The notes: generated from the letters alone by a model not told the origin. A stretch of DNA of 64,000 bases from Orientallactaga sibirica (GCA_036365145.1 JAEOAD010000026.1:4922001-4986000), one strand, 5' to 3'. Shown: positions 31,503-42,436, counted from the first letter of the stretch. A program made the numbers and translations.

Positions 31503-31680
31503 CACATGCCAGGTGTGGTGGCGCACGCCTTTAATCCCAGCCCTTGGGAGGTAGAGGTAGGAGGATCACCATGAGTTTGAGGCAGAGGTAGGAGGATCAC
31601 TGGGAGTTTGAAGCCAGCCTGAGACTACATAGTGAATTCCAGGTCAGCCTGAGCTAGAGAGAGACCCTGCCTTAAAAAAA
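31503..31680 (+). mobile_element. B1-type SINE with internal tandem duplication
   Basis: The segment 'gaggtaggaggatcac' through 'gagttt' occurs twice in a row (about 31548-31578 and 31579-31609), lengthening this B1 by about 31 bp. Confidence 0.9.
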
Positions 31681-31702
31681 AATTAAAAATCAAAATATAA
31701 AA

Positions 31703-31905
31703 AGGGCTGGAGAGATAGCTCAGCAGTTAAGGTACTTGCCTGCAAAGCCTAACGCCCAAGTTCCATTCTCCAGTATCCACATAAAGTCAGTGGCACATGC
31801 ATGTGGAGTTTGTTTCCAGCGGATAGAGGCCCTGGTGCATCCATTCTCTCCATCTGTCTCTCTTCTCTCTATGTCTCTCTACTTGAAAATAAATGAATAA
31901 AAACA
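31703..31905 (+). mobile_element. tRNA-derived SINE
   Basis: Body deletion around 'agtcagtggcac' (lost 'atgcacaagg'). Confidence 0.88.
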
Positions 31906-31924
31906 TTTTTAAAAAGAGAGAGAG

Positions 31925-32190
31925 AGAAGACCCACAGAGAAAATCCAAATGCAGCAATGGGATGAAAGGTGGCTAAGTCATTACATTGGATTAGGCAGTA
32001 ACCTTGAAACTGATATCTAAGTATAAGAAAGAAACAACTGTAAGTACATGGAGCAAAGATAACTCCAAGGCACAGGTGCAAAAGGCCCAAGAAGGGGGAG
32101 AAATGAAAACACTCAAGGAACAGGAAGCAAAAGAAAAAAGAAGAATTTGAGCAAGAAAGACAAAATCAGAGAGGTCATAGCTTTCTTGGG
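31925..32190 (+). mobile_element. Possible continuation of the ancient L2-type fragment
   Basis: A/G-rich sequence with 'cactcaaggaacaggaagca', similar in type to L2-associated text. Weak. Confidence 0.3.
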
Positions 32191-32196
32191 CCATGG

Positions 32197-32524
32197 TCTG
32201 ATGGTTAGAATCAGATGTCCCCCATAAACTCATGTTTTGAATGCTTGGTTCCCTGGCTGAGGGCAATTTGGGAACTGGAGCCTTGCTAGAGGAGGTGTGT
32301 TTTGAGGGGTGGGCTTATAGGTGTTATGCCAGCTTCCCATCGCCAGTGTTTGGTATACTTTCCTACTGCTGTTACCCAGATGATGTTAGCAAGGAGATGA
32401 TGTCCAGCATCTCCTCACATCCTTGTCCCCTGCCATCATGGAGCTTCCCACTGAGACTAGAAGCCAAAATAAAGCTGCTTTGGGTCAGGTGCTTTGTGCC
32501 AGCAACAAGAAGGTGACCACAACA
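32197..32524 (+). repeat. 5' LTR of the MaLR-like element
   Basis: 'agatgtcccccataaactca' near the start, AATAAA at 32469, ends ACCACAACA. The terminal TG is mutated to TC. Confidence 0.8.
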
Positions 32525-34021
32525 GAACACTGGTACCAAGAAGTGGAGTCACTGCTGCTAGAAACCCAACTGTGTGGCTTTGGTTGTTTGGAACTGATTT
32601 GCAGGAGGAATGTGGATGGGTTTGAAACCTTGCTCTAAGAGATGCTTTGCAGTGCTGAAGGCAGAGTTGGATGGACTATCCTGGTCAGACATGAAAACCT
32701 TAAATGTATAAAGAACTATGGATTGTGAGGTTTGGTTTATGAGAAGAGAGAGCTTTGTCCAGATTGGGCTAAAGGCAGTTTGTGTGAGCGGCTTGCTGTT
32801 CTGCCTGTGTCCTAAGAACTTCTGCAGGGTTGCATTGTGTAGAAATGGACTGTGTGAGCAGATGGATATAGCACAGAAAGAAATGAAAGTTTCTCACCGG
32901 AGACAGCACCTGTTCAGCTCCAACTGTTTGAGAGATTACGACCACTGAGACTGGGCCAGCTATTCTACATTGGGACAGCAGAAAGAATGCAGACTCTTTT
33001 GGAAGTAGGGGCCATGCTAAACAAGTGTCCTGCTCTTCAAAGTCAGCTTCATTCCTACCAGGATTAACAAATTTGGTAGTCCACCTGGTTCTAATGAGAG
33101 TATAACAAATGCAGGAAAGACAGGATCATTGGATTTGCAACGCAGTTTATTTTTTTGGAAATGATCAGTGGGCAGTGGGAGGCAGGCTTGTTGGATTACC
33201 AGTTGGAGAAACTATCTGGAAAGTTCACTTTAATGCCAGTATGAGTGAAAGCAGAGGAGTTTATTTACTCAGGGGCCAAAGAGCTTGAGATAGCTCTCCA
33301 AAGAAGCTCTGGCCTTGAGCTAAGATTTTATTTTCATTTTATAGTTTTCATAGCCGAGGAGAGAGGTACACAAACAAACAAGATATGGAAATTCGCATCA
33401 TTTCTGGAGTCAGGCTGCCCTAACAATAAACTCCATTTTACTTTTTTTTAGCCTAAACTGTCTTTCCTTCTTAGCGTCCCTCTGGGCCCTTTCTGAACAG
33501 TTCTCTGGGATTTTTCCATCTGCTGACAAAGATAAGTTTAACTCCTCAGCAAGTAACTCTTGCAGTAACTCAGTGAATCAGTTCAACTTTTAGTTTCTTG
33601 TCTACCACAACCTATGTGGAGACCCGATGGAGCTATGGCATGGACAAGCATGGTTTGCAGTGTAGACCCAAGGATGTTTTAGAGATGCCAGGATTGTGGA
33701 ACAGCTGCCCAGGAAAGCTGCTGGCTCATAATGGAGTTGTCCCCCAGGGTTTGAAGATCTCTGCTGGAGAGTATAAGTGATATTCCAGAGTATTCCTCAC
33801 TGGTTACAGATGTTGGACTTGGAACTACTGGGCTTGCTGTTTGCCCTGTTTGTTTTAGATCTTGCATTGGCTCAATCTTTCCTTGCTATACCCAGTGTCA
33901 TCTTTTGCAGTGTGAATGTTTATTCTGTGCCATTATATTCTTTTGGTTTCACAGGTTCATAGTTAAGAAACCTTGGACTATGGGGATGTGTTGCATTTGG
34001 TAAAAATTATGGGGACTTAAA
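32525..34021 (+). mobile_element. MaLR-like internal region
   Basis: Non-coding, about 1.5 kb. Includes 'tttgcaggaggaatgtggat' and 'gaaccttgg'-like runs, with only short frames that have no domains. Confidence 0.7.
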
Positions 34022-34364
34022 TGTGGCAGTTTGAATTAGGTGCCCCCCCCATAAACTCGTGTATTCTGAATGCTTGGTTCCCCAGCTGATGGCAATTTGG
34101 GAATTGGAGCCTTGATGGAGACGTTTGGGGGTGGGTTTATGGGTGTTACAGCCAGCTTCCCTTTGCCAATGTTCAGCCCACTCTCCTGCTGCTGTCGTCC
34201 AGCTGATGTTGGCAAGGAGGTGATGTCCAGCCTTTACTGATATCATCTTTCCCTTGGCATCATGGAGCTTCCCCTAGAGACTGTGAGCCAAAATAAGCAA
34301 CTTTCCTCCCATCACCTCCTTTTGTTCAGGAGTTTTGCCCAGCAATAAGAGGGTAACTTCAACA
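34022..34364 (+). repeat. 3' LTR of the MaLR-like element
   Basis: Starts TGTGGCAGTTTGAATTAGG and ends CTTCAACA. It differs from the 5' LTR at many positions, so the insertion is old. Confidence 0.8.
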
Positions 34365-34421
34365 CATGGTAAGAATTTTATTTCAGGTGAGAAAGGACAT
34401 TACTTAAAATTCTATAATACA

Positions 34422-34632
34422 GGGCTGAAGAGATGGCTTAGCGGTTAAGGCACATGCCTGTGAAGCCTAAGGACCCTGGTTCAATTCTCCAGGTCCCACG
34501 GAAGCCAGATGTACATGATGGAGCATGCATCTGGAGTTTGTTTGCAGTGGCTAGAGGCCCTGGTGCGCCCATTCTCACTCTCTCTCTCTCCCCATCTCTC
34601 TCGGTCTCTAATAAATAAATAAAATTTTTAAA
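34422..34632 (+). mobile_element. tRNA-derived SINE
   Basis: Flanked by AAAATTCTATAATAC and AAAATTATATAATAC. Confidence 0.92.
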
Positions 34633-34645
34633 AATTATATAATAC

Positions 34646-35371
34646 ATATTTCCTAATTTGCATTGCTGTATTCACATACTAGATAGCACTAAAAGGGAAA
34701 TTAATACTTAGAAAGGAAAATTATTATGGTATTGGTTAGGGAGCTTTTATGCTTTAATAAATTACTTTCTAGTGCAAAGTTATTTTATAATTATACCTTC
34801 AGACAAAGATAAAATAGCAGTGTCTACTAACATTTTAATAGAAGACAGAATAATGAGATTTTGACAGTCATTCCTGGAAGAAATTGAGGAACTCCACTGT
34901 ACATTATAGATGACTATGTGAGGATCTTATGCTAATCACTTATTAATTTTGCAAGGCATAAGATCTCTCCAGATAGCTTACAATGAGCACCAGGAAGACA
35001 TCTGGAGGGATGCTCCTGAGTGGAAATATGGAAGAATCATTAGATACAATAAATCTTTTCCTCTTAGGGAAACCAAAATGAAAAAGTAACATATGAGAAC
35101 GCTTCTCACCATATACTGTACAAAATACAGCAATAACCTAAAAATTAAGGTCAGGTTCACATTTTATCTGAGATAGTATCAAGATTTCAGAAGCCAAGGC
35201 CTCTGCACCAAGCCATACTGCCAAGATTCAGTGACATTTAATCTCACAAATCACTGCAAAGAAAATATTGTCACTTGCTCATTCTGAGCAACAGATTGCT
35301 GAAAATGTGTTAAGCTGCATACATTTGATACCTTTTAAATTTCTTAAATGTCATAAAAAAAAAACACAGCC
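34646..35371. other. Single-copy intron sequence
   Basis: No repeat family, RNA gene or credible frame. A candidate for cross-species conservation checks. Confidence 0.45.
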
Positions 35372-35538
35372 AAGCTGGGCATGGTAGTGCACGCCTTTAA
35401 TCCCAGCACTCGGGAGGCAGAGGTAGAAGGATCACTGTGAGTTCGAGGCCAGCCTGAGACCACATAGTGAATTCCAGGTCAGCCTGGACTACAGTGAGAC
35501 CCTATCTTGAAAGAAAAAAAAAAAAAAAAAAAAAAAAC
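35372..35538 (+). mobile_element. B1-type SINE
   Basis: Near-consensus, A23 tail, flanked by ACAGCCA. Confidence 0.93.
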
Positions 35539-35765
35539 AGCCAGACAAAGTTTACTGTTACAGCCAGTTTACCGTGTTGGAGTAGACAGTGTTCGCATCA
35601 CACTGCTATGCACCAACCCCCAGAATTCTTCATCCTATCAAACAGAAACTCTGGACCAGTTAGAAAACATCATCTCCTTTCCCCTCACTGCCCCAGGCCC
35701 TGGTAAACATCACTCTTTCTGCCATTCCTTGTTTATCTCATACTATTTGCATTATAAAAATATTT
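35539..35765. mobile_element. Possible ancient L1 3' fragment
   Basis: 'cagaaactctggaccagtta' and 'ccaggccctggtaaacatca' resemble a common old L1 3' segment. Weak. Confidence 0.35.
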
Positions 35766-35769
35766 GAAG

Positions 35770-35920
35770 ACAGGCATGGTGGAGCATGCCTTTAATCCCA
35801 GCACTCGGCAGGCAGAGGTAGGAGGATCACTGTGAGTTCGAGGCCACCCTGAGACTACATAGTGAGTCATAGTGAGTTCTAGTTCAGCCTGGACTAGAGT
35901 GAGACCCTACCTCAAAAAAA
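35770..35920 (+). mobile_element. B1-type SINE with small duplication
   Basis: 'catagtgagtcatagtgagt' is a 10-bp local duplication within the body. Confidence 0.9.
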
Positions 35921-35980
35921 TTGTTTCATATATATATATATCCCAACAAAAGAAATTATATACACAAAATTTTGACTTGT

Positions 35981-36180
35981 GGGCTGGAGAGATGGCTTAG
36001 CAGTTAAGGCACTTGCCAAAGGCCTCAGGTTCAATTCCCCAGGACCCATGTGTAAGGTGGTTCATGCATCTGGAGTTTGTTTACAGTGAATAGAGACCCT
36101 GGTGCACCCATTCTCTCTCTCTCTCTCTCTTTCTCTCTCTGCCTTTTTCTCTCTCAAATATAAATAAAAATAAAATAAAA
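35981..36180 (+). mobile_element. tRNA-derived SINE
   Basis: Head deletion ('cacttgccaaaggcctcagg'). The tail merges into a tandem duplication. Confidence 0.88.
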
Positions 36181-36314
36181 TAGTTGTAAAATGACCCAGA
36201 TTTTGTAAAAAGAACATTAGACTTAAAATGAGACCAAATATAAATAAAAATAAAATAAAATAGTTGTAAAATGACCCAGATTTTGTAAAAAGAACATTAG
36301 ACTTAAAATGAGAC
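36155..36314. repeat. Perfect 80-bp tandem duplication
   Basis: Units 36155-36234 and 36235-36314 are identical, starting caaatataaataaaaataaa and ending 'aaaatgagac'. The unit joins the SINE tail with the flanking sequence. Confidence 0.97.
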
Positions 36315-36342
36315 CAAGTCTCATAATAATCTAATATATACT

Positions 36343-36464
36343 CTACCTCAGGCTAACCTGGAATTTAGTATGTAGTCTCAGGGTGGCCTTGAACTCATGG
36401 TGATCCTCCTACCTCTGCCTCCCAAGTGCTGGGATTAAAGGTGTGTGCCACCACACCCAGCTTA
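36343..36464 (-). mobile_element. B1-type SINE, 3' truncated
   Basis: Starts at 'ctacctcaggctaacctgga'. The tail is missing. Confidence 0.88.
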
Positions 36465-36701
36465 ACAATTTAAAATTTCTTATATATTATGAGCAGTTTC
36501 CACATATACCAAAATCATTTTGTCAAATCACCATCCCTCCAGATTTCAATTGTATTTATCTGTAAAACAAAGAGGAAAACACCCACCATGCTGATCTCAT
36601 AAGGTTGAACTAGGGAGAAATGATGATAAATATAACATAACTTGAACACTATACACACCAATATAAATCCAGTCTAAAAACAAGTTTTACAATGTATTGC
36701 A

Positions 36702-36943
36702 GGGCTGGAGCGATAGCTTAATAGTTAAGGCACTTGCCTACAAAGCTTAAGAACTCATGTTCAAATCTCCAGGGTCCTGCATAGCCAAACACACAGTGAT
36801 GCAAGCATGTAATGTCATACAGCGTCACAGGGGGCACATGTGTCTAGAGTTCATGCACAGCAGGCTGAAGATCCTGGCACACCCATTCTCTCTCTCTTTC
36901 TCTTTCTCTCTCTCTCTCTCTGTCAAAAATAAAAAATAAAATA
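36702..36943 (+). mobile_element. tRNA-derived SINE, long variant
   Basis: Long-variant block 'gtgatgcaagcatgtaatgt', flanked by AATGTATTGCA. Confidence 0.92.
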
Positions 36944-36971
36944 AAATGTATTGCATTTTTCTGTTTTGTTT

Positions 36972-37078
36972 TTTGAGACAGAGACTCACTATGTAGCTAG
37001 ACTGGCCTAAAACTTACAATCCTCCAGCCTCAGCTTCCTGAGTGCTAGAAATTATAGTCATGTATCACCATACCCAGA
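36972..37078 (-). mobile_element. Old B1-type SINE
   Basis: 'gagacagagactcactatgt' to 'tcaccatacccag'. Confidence 0.75.
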
Positions 37079-37227
37079 TAAAAATGTATTACTTGTAACC
37101 AAAGAATGGTTGATATGATGATATGTGTGTGATTATTGACTAAATACTGTCATATAATTTATACAGTATCCTAGATGTGAAGACACAATGGAATTTCCTC
37201 TATTCATTTGGGATATAAAACTAAATT

Positions 37228-37300
37228 GTTTGGCCTGTGGATATAGTTCAATAATAGAGCTCTTGGATGAGGCCCCATGTTCAATCCCAGCGCCAGAAGA
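37228..37300 (+). mobile_element. ID-type (tRNA-Ala/BC1-like) SINE
   Basis: 'tggatatagttcaataatag' (A box) and 'gttcaatcccagcgcc' (B box). Confidence 0.75.
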
Positions 37301-37625
37301 AAATGTCCAGCTTACTAATCATGACATTGACACGGAAAAAAGGCACAGCCTGTTTATTCCCATCATGGGAAAAGGACAGGACTATGAGTGTGATTACTCG
37401 TGAAAATAGCAAACTTTTCAAGAAATATACTCTATATAAGTGAAATTTTCAAATGTTGCTGCTTTTTGACTTAGCAACTTAGTAGACTACAAAACTATCA
37501 GTAAATGCTTGGTCAATGAAGATTTCAAAATTACAAGCATAGGCAAGATTCTTACCTGGCAACTACATAGCAACACCACAACAAAACTGTGTCTCTGTTA
37601 TACACAACTGCAACACTACCTAGAA
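37301..37625. other. Single-copy intron sequence
   Basis: Nothing recognised. Confidence 0.45.
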
Positions 37626-37639
37626 GAAGACACTGTGCA

Positions 37640-37752
37640 CACACCTGTACTCCCAACTATTTGGGAGACTAAGGCGACAGGATTGCTTGGGCCCATGAGT
37701 GCAAAATTAGCCTGGGCAATATGGTGAGGCCCTGTCTCAAAAAAAAAAAAAG
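37640..37752 (+). mobile_element. Old B1/Alu-like SINE
   Basis: 'cacctgtactcccaactatt' to 'tggtgaggccctgtctc' plus A14, an older 7SL-type arrangement that differs from the local B1s. Confidence 0.75.
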
Positions 37753-37811
37753 TGATTTATAGGAAATATCCTGTATGTCACTCCTTAAAGGGTATTAAAG
37801 AAGAAAGGCCA

Positions 37812-37990
37812 GGGCTGAAGAGATGGCTTAGCAGTTAAGGCATTTGCTTGTGAAGCCTAAGGATCCCAGTTCGATTCTCCAGGTCCCACGTAAGCCAGAT
37901 GCACGAGGGGGTGCACGCATCTGGAGTTCATTTGCAGTGGCTAAAGGCCCAGGCGTGCCCATTCTCACTCTCCCTCTCTCTGTCTCGAAG
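37812..37990 (+). mobile_element. tRNA-derived SINE lacking tail
   Basis: Ends at 'tctctgtctcgaagaagagc' without the AAATAAA tail. Confidence 0.88.
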
Positions 37991-38023
37991 AAGAGCCATA
38001 TAAAATTCTCCCTACTAACCTTT

Positions 38024-38192
38024 CTTTTTTTTTTTTTTTTTTTTTTTGGTTTTTGAGGTAAGATCTCACTCTGGCCCAAGCTGACCTGGAATTAACTGTG
38101 TAGTCTCAGGATGGCCTTGAACTCAGGGCAATCCTCCCACTTCTGCCTCCCAAGTGCTGGGATTAAAAGCATGCACCACCATGCCCAGGCTT
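38024..38192 (-). mobile_element. B1-type SINE
   Basis: T25 tail at 38024-38047. Complete body. Confidence 0.92.
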
Positions 38193-38553
38193 AACATATT
38201 TTTAACAAGAAGGGGAAATAGCAAATCCTTTGTCTTTATTTCTCAATTGAAGGATTTAGCCTACATGAACCAAATGCAAAAGAGTGATACTATTATCTAG
38301 TCAGCAGGAAGGGCACTTTCAAGTACTGAACCTTTGGTAACTAGCTCTTTAGAATTTTTTTTAGTTCTTCCCCTATCTGAAAATGTTTTGCATATGATCC
38401 CATTCTTCTCAACAGTTAGGCACAGTGTCCCAGAAGCTTGCACCAAAGTGGGTCTGATTCCAATAGTATGCCTAGAATCAAAATGATTCAGCCCACGAGG
38501 GGGGTCTAGAAAAGGAGAGCCTGGTTTTGTGTCAATTAGAAGAGTAGATATTG
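38193..38553. other. Single-copy intron sequence
   Basis: Nothing recognised. Confidence 0.45.
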
Positions 38554-38780
38554 AGAGCTGGAGAGATGGCTTAGCAGTTAAGGCGCTTGGCTGTGAAGCC
38601 TAAGGACCCAGGTTCAGTTAATTCTCCAGTACCCACATAAGCCAGATGCACAAGGCGGTTAATCTGTCAGGAGTTCATTTATAGTGGCTAGAGGCCCTGA
38701 CACATCCATTCTTTCTCTATGTATATCTGCCTCCTTCTATCTCTCTCTATGTATCTAATAAATAAATAAAATATTTTTTA
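38554..38780 (+). mobile_element. tRNA-derived SINE
   Basis: Full length, weak CT tract with 'tatgta' interruptions. Confidence 0.9.
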
Positions 38781-38842
38781 AAAGAGTAAGTATTGAGAAT
38801 TCAGTAGGTTATGAGAGCACTGAGTTATAATAGTTATAGTTC

Positions 38843-39040
38843 ACTGGAGAGATGGCTTAGCGGTTAAGGTGTTTGTCTGCGAAGCCTAAGAACCCTGGTT
38901 CGATTCTCCAGGTCCCACATAAGGCAGATGCACAAGGGGGTGCACACATCTGGAGTTCGTTTGCAGTGGCTAGAGGCCCTGGCGCACCCATTCTCTCTCT
39001 CTCTCTTTCCCTCTCTCTGTCCCTAATAAATAAATAAAAG
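38843..39040 (+). mobile_element. tRNA-derived SINE
   Basis: Near-consensus, with B box ggttcgattctcc intact. Confidence 0.92.
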
Positions 39041-39226
39041 TTTACTTCAATTAAATACTCTGAAGTTAGAAGTCACTTACTGTATAACAAACTGGCCCTA
39101 ATGATATAGCAAGTCGGCAGGCATTCAATTAATTTCAATTCTTACAGTCAAACTATATATTATCTGTATGATTCTTCTTTTTTTTCTGTTTCCTTTCTGT
39201 TTTTCCTTCAAGCATTTCATTTTAAT

Positions 39227-39448
39227 TTTTTGTTTATTTTTATTTATTTATTAGCAATAGACAAACAGAGAAAGAGGCAAAGAGAGAGAGAAAGGACATA
39301 CCAGGGCCTCCAGCCACTGCAAAGAACTCCAGATGCACGCACCACCTTGTGCATCTGGGTTACATGGGTACTAGGGAATTGAGCCTTGAAACGGGATCCT
39401 TAGACTTCACAGGCAAGTGCTTAACCGCTAAGCCATCTCTCCAACCCC
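39227..39448 (-). mobile_element. tRNA-derived SINE (array member 1)
   Basis: First of eight SINEs packed into 1.65 kb. Head 'aagccatctctccaacccc'. Confidence 0.9.
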
Positions 39449-39459
39449 ACATTGCATTT

Positions 39460-39688
39460 TTTTAAAAATAATTATTTATATTTATTTATTTATTAGAGAC
39501 AGAGAGACGGAGAGAGAGAGATAGAGAGTGAGTGAGAATTGGCACGACAGAGCCTCTAGCCACTGCAAACAAACTCCAGACGCATGCACCACCATGTGCA
39601 TCTGGCTTAAGTGGCACCTGGAGAATCGAATCTGGGTCCTTAGGCTTCGCAGGCATGCGCCTTAACTGCTAAGCCATTTCCCCAGCCC
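39460..39688 (-). mobile_element. tRNA-derived SINE (array member 2)
   Basis: Head 'aagccatttccccagccct'. Confidence 0.9.
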
Positions 39689-39690
39689 TC

Positions 39691-39864
39691 ATTTTTAAAA
39701 TATATATATTTATTTATTTGCAAGTGTGTGAGTGTGCTGCACACATGCATAAGGATCTCTTGCCACTGCAGATAGACACCTGTCCATCTTTACATGTGTG
39801 CTAGGAAATTGGACCCAGGCCAACAGACTTTGCAAGCAAGCGGTTTTAGCCACTGAGCCACATC
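39691..39864 (-). mobile_element. tRNA-derived SINE variant (array member 3)
   Basis: Shorter variant with 'aaattggacccaggccaaca' and 'gtttttagccactgagcca'-type head. Confidence 0.8.
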
Positions 39865-39870
39865 AAAATT

Positions 39871-40055
39871 ATTTCTTTTTAAAATATTTATTTATGTGTG
39901 TGTGTTTGCCAGAGTCTCTTGCCACTGCAAACAAATATCAGATGCATGTGCCACATTTTTGTGTCCAGCTTTATGTGAGTCATGGGGAATTGAAATGAGG
40001 CCAGCAGGCTTTGCAAGCAAGTGCCTTTAACCATTGAGCAATTTCCCCAGACCTC
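39871..40055 (-). mobile_element. tRNA-derived SINE variant (array member 4)
   Basis: Similar variant to member 3 with a short (TG)n. Head 'gagcaatttccccagacct'. Confidence 0.82.
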
Positions 40056-40085
40056 AAATACTTCTTTTTAAAAAATACTTATTTG

Positions 40086-40308
40086 AGGGGCTGGAAAGAT
40101 TGCTTAGTGGTTAAGGTGCTTGCCTGCGAAGCCTAAGGACCCAGGTTTGATTCTCCAGGACCCACATAAGCCAGATGCACATGGTGGCACATGTGTCTGG
40201 AGTTCGTTTGCATTAGCTAAAGGCCCTGGCATGCCCATTCTCTCTCTCGCTCTCTCTATCTCTCTCTCTCTCTCCCTCTCTCCCTCTCTAATAAATAAAT
40301 ATTTTTTA
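40086..40308 (+). mobile_element. tRNA-derived SINE (array member 5)
   Basis: Opposite orientation to its neighbours, full length. Confidence 0.92.
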
Positions 40309-40310
40309 AA

Positions 40311-40498
40311 AAATAGTTATTTAAGAGAGAGAGAGAATATGGGTACAACAGGGCCTCCTGCCTCTGCAAATGAACTCCAGACACAGACACCACTTTGTTC
40401 ACCTGGTTATACTTGGGTACTGGGGAACTGAACCCAGGCCATCAGGTTATCAGGGTTTACAAGCACATACCTTTAATGGTGAGCCATCCTTCCAGCCC
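40311..40498 (-). mobile_element. tRNA-derived SINE (array member 6)
   Basis: Carries 'catcaggttatcagggttta', a small duplication. Followed by CTCAAATATTTCTTT. Confidence 0.88.
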
Positions 40499-40530
40499 CT
40501 CAAATATTTCTTTTTTTAAAAAATATTTTA

Positions 40531-40672
40531 TGCCTGGCGTGGTGGCACATGCCTTTAATCCCAGCACTTGGGAGGCAGAGGTAGGAGGATTGCCGTGAGT
40601 TCAAGGCCACCCTGAAACTATATAGTGAATTCCAGGTCAGCCTGAGCTAGAGTGAGACCCTACCTTGAAAAA
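40531..40672 (+). mobile_element. B1-type SINE (array member 7)
   Basis: 'tgcctggcgtggtggcacat' to 'gagaccctaccttg'. Confidence 0.92.
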
Positions 40673-40675
40673 AAC

Positions 40676-40876
40676 TATATATATTTGAGAGATAGGAAGA
40701 AGCAGATAGAGAGAAAGAGAGAGAATGGGTGCACCAGGGCATCCAGCCACTGCAAACGAACTCCAGACACGTGAGCTCCCTTGTGCATCTGGCTTACGTG
40801 AGTCCTGGGGAATCGACCCTGGGTCCTTTGGCTTTGCAGGAAAATGCCTTAACTGCTAAGCCATTTCCCCAGCCTC
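40676..40876 (-). mobile_element. tRNA-derived SINE (array member 8)
   Basis: Followed by another CTCAAATATTTCTT copy. Confidence 0.9.
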
Positions 40877-40979
40877 CCTCAAATATTTCTTAAAAGTTTA
40901 TAACTTGACAGACACTTATTATCTTGATCAGCCAACATAGTCAACAATGTCACAAAGCTTCATAAAAAATAATACTGTA

Positions 40980-41133
40980 AGGCTGCAGAAATGGCTCAGG
41001 GGTTAAAGGCACTTATTTGCAAAGCCTCCTGGCCTGAGTTTGATATCCCCCATAACCACATAAAGCCAGATTCACTAAGTGGTACAAGAGGCCCTGGCAC
41101 ACCCATTCTGTCTTTCTCTCACACTCAAATAAG
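40980..41133 (+). mobile_element. tRNA-derived SINE with body deletion
   Basis: 'aagtggtacaagaggccctg' shows loss of about 40 bp of the body. Confidence 0.85.
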
Positions 41134-41344
41134 TAAGATAACAGTGTAATTAAACCTTGTTGTTCAGCATTTTTAGAAATAACTTAGGTTCAAAAATATA
41201 TATTTCAACAAATACACTGCATAAAAATAATATATATTACTTTAGAGCATGCAAAAGTAAATACAGGGAGCATAGCTAGGAAACAGCTATTCCAAGATTG
41301 CACTTCTACAAACATATCATGACTCTCTCAATAATGATACTGGA

Positions 41345-41472
41345 AGCCAAGCATGATGGCATGTGCCTGTAATCTCAGCACTTTGGAAGTGGCAGCAGGA
41401 GGATCAGGAACAATCCTCAGCTGCATAGTGAGATCAAGTCCATCCTGGGCTGCATCAGATCCTGTCTCAAAC
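41345..41472 (+). mobile_element. Old B1-type SINE
   Basis: 'catgatggcatgtgcctgta' to 'gatcctgtctc'. Confidence 0.8.
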
Positions 41473-41596
41473 AAAATCAATGATTATATTGGACAATGTG
41501 TATTAAATATTACTATTATTGGTTCAAGAGTCATAATCTCTTGAAAGAACATAATAATAATCAAAACTATTAACCTAGACATGGCCACTATGAAAC

Positions 41597-41698
41597 AGAA
41601 CCCATGTAAGCCAGATGCACAAGATGGCGTAAGCGACTGGAGTTCAGTTGCAATGGCTGGAGGCCCTGGCACGCCAATTCTCTCCTCTGTCTTGCTCT

Positions 41699-41756
<58 letters not shown>
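41597..41756 (+). mobile_element. tRNA-derived SINE, 5' truncated, long (CT)n
   Basis: Starts at 'aacccatgtaagccagatgc'. The CT tract at 41700-41752 is about 26 units. Confidence 0.88.
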
Positions 41757-41758
<2 letters not shown>

Positions 41759-42094
41759 AAATAACAATAATAATAACCACCCAAGATAGAGTAGTGGAAA
41801 TATAAACTGAACACAAGAGGGCGCACAAGTCTGAGGAATCATTCATAGAGCAACCGACAAGTGGCCTTTTCCTCAGCAGTTTGTTCCTAATACAGAAGGA
41901 CCACATGGACTGATAAGGATTCTTCCCATGCATACTTGAGAACTATGCACTAAAAACCTTATTATTCCTCAACGTACTTCTCAGAAGTCACTTTACCCTT
42001 CTCTGAAAATCCAAATTCCTTCCCTAAATTTACTTCAAACTTAAACCTAGTATTTTCTCACTAAAAAAAAAAATAAATAAATAAAATAATTAAA
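41757..42094. other. Single-copy intron sequence
   Basis: Nothing recognised apart from an A11/AAAT run at 42064. Confidence 0.45.
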
Positions 42095-42231
42095 GGCATG
42101 GTGGCACACGCCTTTAATCCCCACACTTGGGAGGCAGAGGTAGTAGGAACGTCATGAGTTCTAGGCCATCCTGAGACTATATAGTGAACTCCAGGTCAGC
42201 CTGAGCTAGAGTGAGACCCTACCTCGAAAAA
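42095..42231 (+). mobile_element. B1-type SINE
   Basis: 'aggcatggtggcacacgcct' to 'gaccctacctcgaaaaatc'. Confidence 0.92.
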
Positions 42232-42261
42232 TCAAAAGAAGAAGAAGGAGAAAGAGAAGAA

Positions 42262-42405
42262 ATAGGGTGTGGTGGCGCACGCCTTTAATCTCAGCACTCA
42301 GAAGGCAGAGGTAGGAGGATCACTATGAGTTCAAGGCCACCCTGAGACTACATAGTGAATTCCAGGTCAGCCTAGGCTACAGTGAAACCCTACCTAGAAA
42401 GGAAA
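42262..42405 (+). mobile_element. B1-type SINE
   Basis: 'agggtgtggtggcgcacgcc' to 'gaaaccctacctag'. Confidence 0.92.
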
Positions 42406-42420
42406 AAAAAAAAAGACTAA

Positions 42421-42436
42421 TACGCGCGCGCGCGTG

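Larger units (their letters stand above)
32197..34364 (+). mobile_element. Complete MaLR-like (ERVL-MaLR) element
   Basis: Two related LTRs in direct orientation (32197-32524 and 34022-34364) flank about 1.5 kb of non-coding interior. The whole is bounded by the 5-bp duplication CATGG (32192-32196 and 34365-34369), as expected for class III elements. The interior starts 'tggtaccaagaagtgg' and ends 'ttatggggacttaa' before the second LTR, the layout I recall for MaLR interiors. These non-autonomous elements rely on ERV-L enzymes. No intact frame is present. Confidence 0.8.

Noticed and set aside
41484..41933. 149-residue minus-strand frame
   Set aside because: Its centre is a (GA)n-encoded RE repeat from a SINE CT tract.
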